Part shown: positions 60,046 to 64,000 of the stretch, in pieces
Position numbering within the stretch: the stretch's first letter is position 1
Layout: the number at the start of each line of letters is the position of its first letter
Source: Brevundimonas sp. UBA7664
Lineage (GTDB): Bacteria; Pseudomonadota; Alphaproteobacteria; Caulobacterales; Caulobacteraceae
Assembly: GCF_002483305.1 (NCBI RefSeq)
Contig: NZ_DLHQ01000016.1
Coordinates: 1-64,000, forward strand
Reading direction: 5' to 3'
Length of the DNA: 64,000 bases
The notes under the pieces: generated by a model
Database searches by the model: none
Told to the model about the DNA's origin: nothing
The model's input: only the letters and a program-made list of their open reading frames with translations
Program-made: the position numbers and the translations under genes

Positions 60046-60169
60046 GCCTGCCTCCAAGGAGGCGGCGAAGCCCTATTGCTCAGCCGCCTAATGGAAGGCG
60101 GCGGGCGATCAGGAGGGGCCAGATGGCGGGGCGGGACATGACCGCACCTTCTCACGGACGGTGGATTGG

Positions 60170-61411
60170 TCAAGCGCGAGTTGAGTGCGCCTCGCTTTCG
60201 ATCAGCCGTCCGGCAGTCGGATCGTATCGATAGTCCACGATGGACCCGTCCCGGATGCGCTGAACGGCATCGTCGATGGCTTCCAGCGGCACCAGGAACC
60301 ACTCACGCGGTTTCACCGGGGACCCGAACCGGTCCTGCAAGGTGAGGTCGAGCAGCGCGCCTGCGAAGGTCTTGTGGATCAAGCCCTCAAGCTTCCGGCA
60401 GTTCACACCGAAAACCTTGTAGGTCGCGACCACTTCCACGGCGGCCAGCAGGTAGGTCGCGCTCTTGTCCGCCCCCGCGAGACGCGCCTCGACCGACCCT
60501 CCGGTCACGCCGATCTTGTGGATCACCTCGCGATGCTCAGCCACGAAAGGGTGGTCGGACTTGCTGCGCAGCACGTAGATGGTGCCGGTCTCCACGTCAC
60601 CGTCCTCGGCTTCACTGGCGAAAATCGGGGCTGGACCGTCCGACATTCCGGAGAAGAGCGGCCCTGCTTCCGGTTCAGTGATCCGGCGGCCAGCCTCGTC
60701 CTTGTAGAGCGCGCGCTGCAACGAGCGGAGGAGGAGGTCGCTCTCCGTGCCGTTGGAATAGATCACTCTCAGACGCGCATCGGTTTCGCCGTTCGGCGCC
60801 TTGATCGGGTCCCCGACGGCGGCGACGTAGGCGATCTGCCCGCCCAGGATGAAGAACTCCCCCGCACGGATGTCGGCCTTCTGGAACCCAGCATCGCGAA
60901 CGAACGGACGGGTCTCGCGCCGCCGTGCATCAAGGTCCTTCTGGACCTGAACGAACAGCGGCTCGAACTTCTCGAAGTCGGCGCAACGTTCGCGGTTGGC
61001 GATCTCTTCGGCTGCTCGACGCTCCTCGCGGGACGGGACGTGGCGGAGCGTGGTGATGTCCTGTTCTTCCGAGCCCGCCAGTTCCGCGCGTAGCGCATCC
61101 AGGTCCATCTCGTCCGGCTCGGCGACCTGGGGGGCGGCATGGAGAAGGCCGTGCTTGTCGAATGGGGCGAGCAGCGTCCGGGCTTCCTCCAGCACTCGCA
61201 GACGATCAAGGCGCACTGCATAGAGGCGCTCAAAGATGTCGCGTTCCTCGCCATGCAGGGGCGCGCGCGCATGCTCGTCGAAGAAGCGAACGATATCCCC
61301 GAACCCGGCGATGATCCGTTCCTCACGCGGGGTGTAGGTAGCCGTCTTCGCTTCGGCTGGAGCGAAGTCGGCGAGTTCAGCGCGAAGTTCGTCGAGCGAA
61401 AGTTCAGCCAT
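60170..61411 (-). CDS. GIY-YIG nuclease family protein (T5orf172/MUG113-like)
   Basis: 413 residues. The N-terminal 270 residues are helical and charged (MAELSLDELRAELADF, then EERIIAGFGDIVRFFDEHAR), followed by an SH3/PUA-like piece (EFFILGGQIAYVAAVGDPIK, RLRVIYSNGTESDLLLRSLQ). The C-terminal part (about 290-385) is a GIY-YIG domain of the T5orf172/MUG113 kind: GTIYVLRSKSDHP, HKIGVTGGSVEARLAGADKS, VNCRKLEGLIHKTFAGALLD (catalytic Glu in KLEGLIHK), PREWFLVPLEAI. The ATG overlaps the helicase stop by 8 bases (ATGGCTGA), so both are made together. Confidence 0.85.
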   Translation of the reverse strand: MAELSLDELRAELADFAPAEAKTATYTPREERIIAGFGDIVRFFDEHARAPLHGEERDIFERLYAVRLDRLRVLEEARTLLAPFDKHGLLHAAPQVAEPDEMDLDALRAELAGSEEQDITTLRHVPSREERRAAEEIANRERCADFEKFEPLFVQVQKDLDARRRETRPFVRDAGFQKADIRAGEFFILGGQIAYVAAVGDPIKAPNGETDARLRVIYSNGTESDLLLRSLQRALYKDEAGRRITEPEAGPLFSGMSDGPAPIFASEAEDGDVETGTIYVLRSKSDHPFVAEHREVIHKIGVTGGSVEARLAGADKSATYLLAAVEVVATYKVFGVNCRKLEGLIHKTFAGALLDLTLQDRFGSPVKPREWFLVPLEAIDDAVQRIRDGSIVDYRYDPTAGRLIESEAHSTRA

Positions 61412-63470
61412 ACCGACCTTCACGATCGTATCGCATGAAGGCTGCGGCTCCTTCGGCCAGCTTCTTCTCCCACTCGTCGGCAGCGTCGATCGACGGAGCC
61501 CGGTTGCGCTCACGACGGAAGCGCACGGCGCGGGCGGCGTAGTCCTTGGCCTCCTCCGGCGAAAGCGTCGTGCGCTTGGCGGAGATGACGGACTGGACCT
61601 GTTTCAGGGTCGCCTCGTTCATCGACTTCGCCAGGACGGCATAGGCCGCTTCGAACGGATTGATCCGGTCAATCAGGTCGATATCGAGATCACGCACGTC
61701 CATCGCGAACCTGCGCACGCCATCGAGAAGCGCGGTATTCGCCTTGGCCTCGCCTTGGCTGCTGTCCACGCCGGAGGCGAGTTCCTTCGCCTTCTGCGTC
61801 AGGTTGAGGGCGGCGATCGCGTGCTGGCGGATGGCTTCCTGATCCTCGGGTGTCATGTCGGGATACTTGTCCCGCACGATCTTGCCCATTCGGACCTGGG
61901 TAAGCTCCTCCGGCACGGTCTCCTCATCGAACATACCGCGCTCCAGCGCGGTCTTGTCCTGGACGAACGCCGTGATGACCTCGTTCAGGTCCTCGCGGCA
62001 GACTCGGGCAGCCTCTGGACTCTTGGGTTCGACGAGACCGCCGATCTCGAAGTGAAGCTGACCGGTCGCTTCGTTCACCCCGACGTTGGTTTCTCCCGGC
62101 GTGTAGCCGCCAACGTAGTCGAAGTCCTTAATCGGTCCGTGATCCTTCGGGGTGAAGTTGAAGCGTGGGGCGAGCACCTGCTCCATCAGCAGGCTGGCCG
62201 CGATGGCCTTCAAGGTGTCGTTGATCGCATCGACGACAGCGGCCTCCGTCGCGTCTGGTTCGGCGATCAGATTGGTGAAGGTCGCGCTATCCTTGCCGGG
62301 CGCATCGCGAGTGGCGCGACCGATGATCTGGATGATCTCGGTCAAGCTGGAGCGATAGCCGACGGTCAGGGCATGTTCGCACCAAATCCAGTCGAAGCCC
62401 TCCTTGGCCATGCCCAAGGCGATGATGATGTCCACATGGTCGCGGTCGTTCTTGTGCGCCGGGTCTTTCAGCGCCGTCACCACCTTGCTGCGCCGCGCCT
62501 GATCGCTGTCATCGACGAGATCGGCGATCTTGATGATCCTGCCATCGGTCGCCTTCACCCGGTGGAAACCGGTTTCGGGATCAGCCCCTAGCCATTCGCC
62601 GAGGCAGTGCATGATGTGCTCCACCTCCTTGATCTTGTCCGCCGTGCTCTCCCGCGAGTTCACAGACGGGATGTGGACGATCGTCTTTCGCGCCGGGTCC
62701 AGCACGGCCTCGATCGCAGACAGATATCGGCCTGTGTAGAAAAAGTAGCCGATGTTCAGCGTCTTGAGGTGCTCGTAGCCGTTCAGTTGTTCGTAGTAGG
62801 TGTAAGTGACCGTCTCAAACTTCGCCTCGTCCTCCGGCATCAGGACGGGGTTGGCATCGCCCCGGAAATAGCTTCCCGTCATGGCGACGATGTGGGCCTT
62901 GTCGCGCTTCATGAAGTCCGCGAGTTGGCTGCCGAGGCGGTTATCAGGGTTGGCCGACACGTGGTGGAATTCGTCCACGGCGATCAGCCGGTCGTCAAAC
63001 GCTTCCACCCCAAGCTGATCGACGGCGAACCGGAACGTCGCGTGGGTGCAGACCAGCACTTTGTCATCGCTGGCGAGGAATTGGCCGACAGCGCGCACCT
63101 TCGAGGGATCGACGCGCTCCTCGTCCGGCCCCGGCGCGTTACACAGGTTCCACTGCGGCTTCACCGTCCAATCGGACCAGAAGCCGAATTTCGACAGCGG
63201 CTCGTCGGCGAAACTTCCGCCGATCGACTTCTCTGGAACGACGATAATCGCCTGTTTGAGGCCCTGGCTGTGCAGCTTGTCGAGCGCGATGAACATCAAC
63301 GCGCGGGACTTCCCCGATGCGGGCGGCGACTTGATGAGGAGATACTGCTCGCCCCGCTTGGCGTAGGCGCGCTCCTGCATCGGGCGCATGCCCATCTCGT
63401 TCGCCTTGGCGGACGCTCCAGTGCGGGCCGTCGTGAAGCTGACGGCGGGGATTGGTTTGGCCGTGGTCAA
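61404..63470 (-). CDS. SF2 DEFH-box helicase
   Basis: 688 residues. Motif I is IKSPPASGKSRALMFIAL, motif II AVDEFHHVSANP (D-E-F-H), motif III VAMTGSYF, motif V region IIALGMAKEGFDWIWCEHAL and motif VI IIQIIGRATRDAPGKD, so both RecA lobes are complete. The remaining C-terminal 280 residues are helical without motifs. Such helicases translocate DNA in R-M and other defence systems. The start is TTG 63470, immediately after an in-frame stop; ATG 63395 is the first alternative. Upstream lies the 135-residue gene (28-bp gap), downstream the overlapping GIY-YIG gene. Confidence 0.9.
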   Translation of the reverse strand: MTTAKPIPAVSFTTARTGASAKANEMGMRPMQERAYAKRGEQYLLIKSPPASGKSRALMFIALDKLHSQGLKQAIIVVPEKSIGGSFADEPLSKFGFWSDWTVKPQWNLCNAPGPDEERVDPSKVRAVGQFLASDDKVLVCTHATFRFAVDQLGVEAFDDRLIAVDEFHHVSANPDNRLGSQLADFMKRDKAHIVAMTGSYFRGDANPVLMPEDEAKFETVTYTYYEQLNGYEHLKTLNIGYFFYTGRYLSAIEAVLDPARKTIVHIPSVNSRESTADKIKEVEHIMHCLGEWLGADPETGFHRVKATDGRIIKIADLVDDSDQARRSKVVTALKDPAHKNDRDHVDIIIALGMAKEGFDWIWCEHALTVGYRSSLTEIIQIIGRATRDAPGKDSATFTNLIAEPDATEAAVVDAINDTLKAIAASLLMEQVLAPRFNFTPKDHGPIKDFDYVGGYTPGETNVGVNEATGQLHFEIGGLVEPKSPEAARVCREDLNEVITAFVQDKTALERGMFDEETVPEELTQVRMGKIVRDKYPDMTPEDQEAIRQHAIAALNLTQKAKELASGVDSSQGEAKANTALLDGVRRFAMDVRDLDIDLIDRINPFEAAYAVLAKSMNEATLKQVQSVISAKRTTLSPEEAKDYAARAVRFRRERNRAPSIDAADEWEKKLAEGAAAFMRYDREGRYG

Positions 63471-63498
63471 GACGTTCTATCCAGTTTCATGTCGTAAC

Positions 63499-63906
63499 TC
63501 ACAGCCTGTATGCAGCGAGAAATGATAGCCCCCAAACCGGCGGCTGCGGCCAATGCCGTTGGCCGTGGTCGCGCCATCGCTCGCTATCTTCGTTTAACGC
63601 TCCGCTCGCCAGCACCGTGTCGAGCAGTTCGTCATGTGGATAGACGAAGCAATCGTCTCCGCGAAGGAAGGCGATGTGGATGTTCTTCCCCACATACTTC
63701 TTGTCCAGGCACAACCTCCCCTTCAACTGCACCTTCAAAAACGTCTGGCCATCGATGTGACAAGCGATGAAGTCTGCGCCCTGCCAATCATCGGTCAGGC
63801 GGAGGCAGTTGAACCCGTAGTCGGCCATTCGCGCCGCCACCTTGTGGAAGTTGTAGTTTTCCTGCTGCCGCGAGTTGAGTTGGCTGTAGGGGACAGGAGC
63901 GAACAT
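63499..63906 (-). CDS. small PD-(D/E)XK-like protein of the defence-like operon
   Basis: 135 residues. The segment ARMADYGFNCLRLTDDWQGA followed by DFIACHIDGQTFLKVQLKGR has the order helix, D, beta, Q-L-K, which fits a compact PD-(D/E)XK fold with Q-x-K in the catalytic strand. The rest (VGKNIHIAFLRGDDCFVYPH) continues the beta/alpha core. Full annotation is not possible by eye. ATG 63906 overlaps the stop of the upstream gene in TGATG, and the helicase follows, so it is the second gene of an operon. Confidence 0.65.
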   Translation of the reverse strand: MFAPVPYSQLNSRQQENYNFHKVAARMADYGFNCLRLTDDWQGADFIACHIDGQTFLKVQLKGRLCLDKKYVGKNIHIAFLRGDDCFVYPHDELLDTVLASGALNEDSERWRDHGQRHWPQPPVWGLSFLAAYRL

Positions 63907-64000
63907 CAGGTCCTTCCCTCGCCCTCTTTGCGGAGCGCCCTATCCAGCCACTTGGGGACAGCGCGCACCTGCGAGAAGAATGTGTTTTCCGGAAGCTGTC
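63906..64000 (-). CDS. C-terminal end of an unknown gene (continues beyond the window)
   Basis: The frame ending in TGA (63906-63908) translates as QLPENTFFSQVRAVPKWLDR then ALRKEGEGRT. It is open to the window edge, and its stop overlaps the next ATG (TGATG). A DNA methyltransferase would suit a helicase/nuclease operon, but the 31 visible residues do not prove it. Confidence 0.55.
   Translation of the reverse strand, partial: QLPENTFFSQVRAVPKWLDRALRKEGEGRT

Larger units (their letters stand above)
51345..64000. mobile_element. accessory/defence island (right end outside window)
   Basis: From 51345 onward the gene content changes to orphans, a Rep-like protein, a serine recombinase, nuclease and NTPase genes, and composition becomes less GC-rich. 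The left boundary is placed where the HNH protein loses its family C terminus. No flanking direct repeat can be checked because the right end is outside the window. Confidence 0.5.

Overview
The window is high-GC DNA with dense coding on both strands. Gene content and order point to an alphaproteobacterium of the Caulobacterales, most likely Brevundimonas or a close relative; this is inferred from recognised protein families, not from a database match. Pointers are a PleC/DivJ-style membrane histidine kinase preceded by three GANTC sites (the CcrM methylation motif of this group), tandem S46 dipeptidyl-peptidases, and pgsA, folB, dusA, uvrC and uvrB in an otherwise housekeeping setting.

Bases 1 to about 39150 are core chromosome. 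They hold a truncated membrane protein with a Spy/CnrR-like periplasmic protein, the histidine kinase, a CBS protein, an ALDH7-type dehydrogenase, a YcaQ-type glycosylase, a VWA protein divergent from a CPA2 antiporter with dusA, and a folate operon (26-residue membrane peptide, FolM-like SDR, folB, two membrane proteins). After these come a Nudix protein, uvrC, a methyltransferase/LysR locus with an old duplication in it, carbonic anhydrase, pgsA, two S46 peptidases, a three-gene ABC exporter, small secreted proteins, a retropepsin-like protease, a TSUP permease, ogt and uvrB. Bases 39239-43164 form a first accessory patch: an AT-rich 744-residue protein with two nuclease-like domains, two copies of the N-terminal end of what looks like a DpnI-type restriction enzyme, an Xre repressor, palindromic repeats and a GIY-YIG protein. 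Core genes resume from 43503 to 51344 (secreted protein, DMT transporter, cold-shock protein, extensin-like protein, serine hydrolase, ppk2, gluQ, alkA-like, TRIC channel, HNH protein).

At about 51345 the HNH gene loses its family-typical C terminus, and from there to the end the sequence is an accessory island. It holds small unknown genes, an HUH Rep-like protein, a serine recombinase, a DUF4238-like protein and, on the minus strand, a compact gene train entering from beyond 64000. That train runs: unknown partial gene, small PD-(D/E)XK-like protein, DEFH-box SF2 helicase, GIY-YIG protein, unknown 368-residue protein, and a 1267-residue STAND-like NTPase with an N-terminal nuclease-like domain. 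It is the best candidate for an uncharacterised defence system here.

Intergenic DNA is also structured. There are five copies of a dispersed palindromic element bounded by CTCCC-AT-GGGAG boxes, two copies of a second element bounded by an ATCGTCATTCCGG inverted repeat, three hairpins built from 7-bp tandem repeats, four good intrinsic terminators, and three convergent gene pairs whose stop codons overlap in a shared CTAG. No tRNA, rRNA or CRISPR array was seen.
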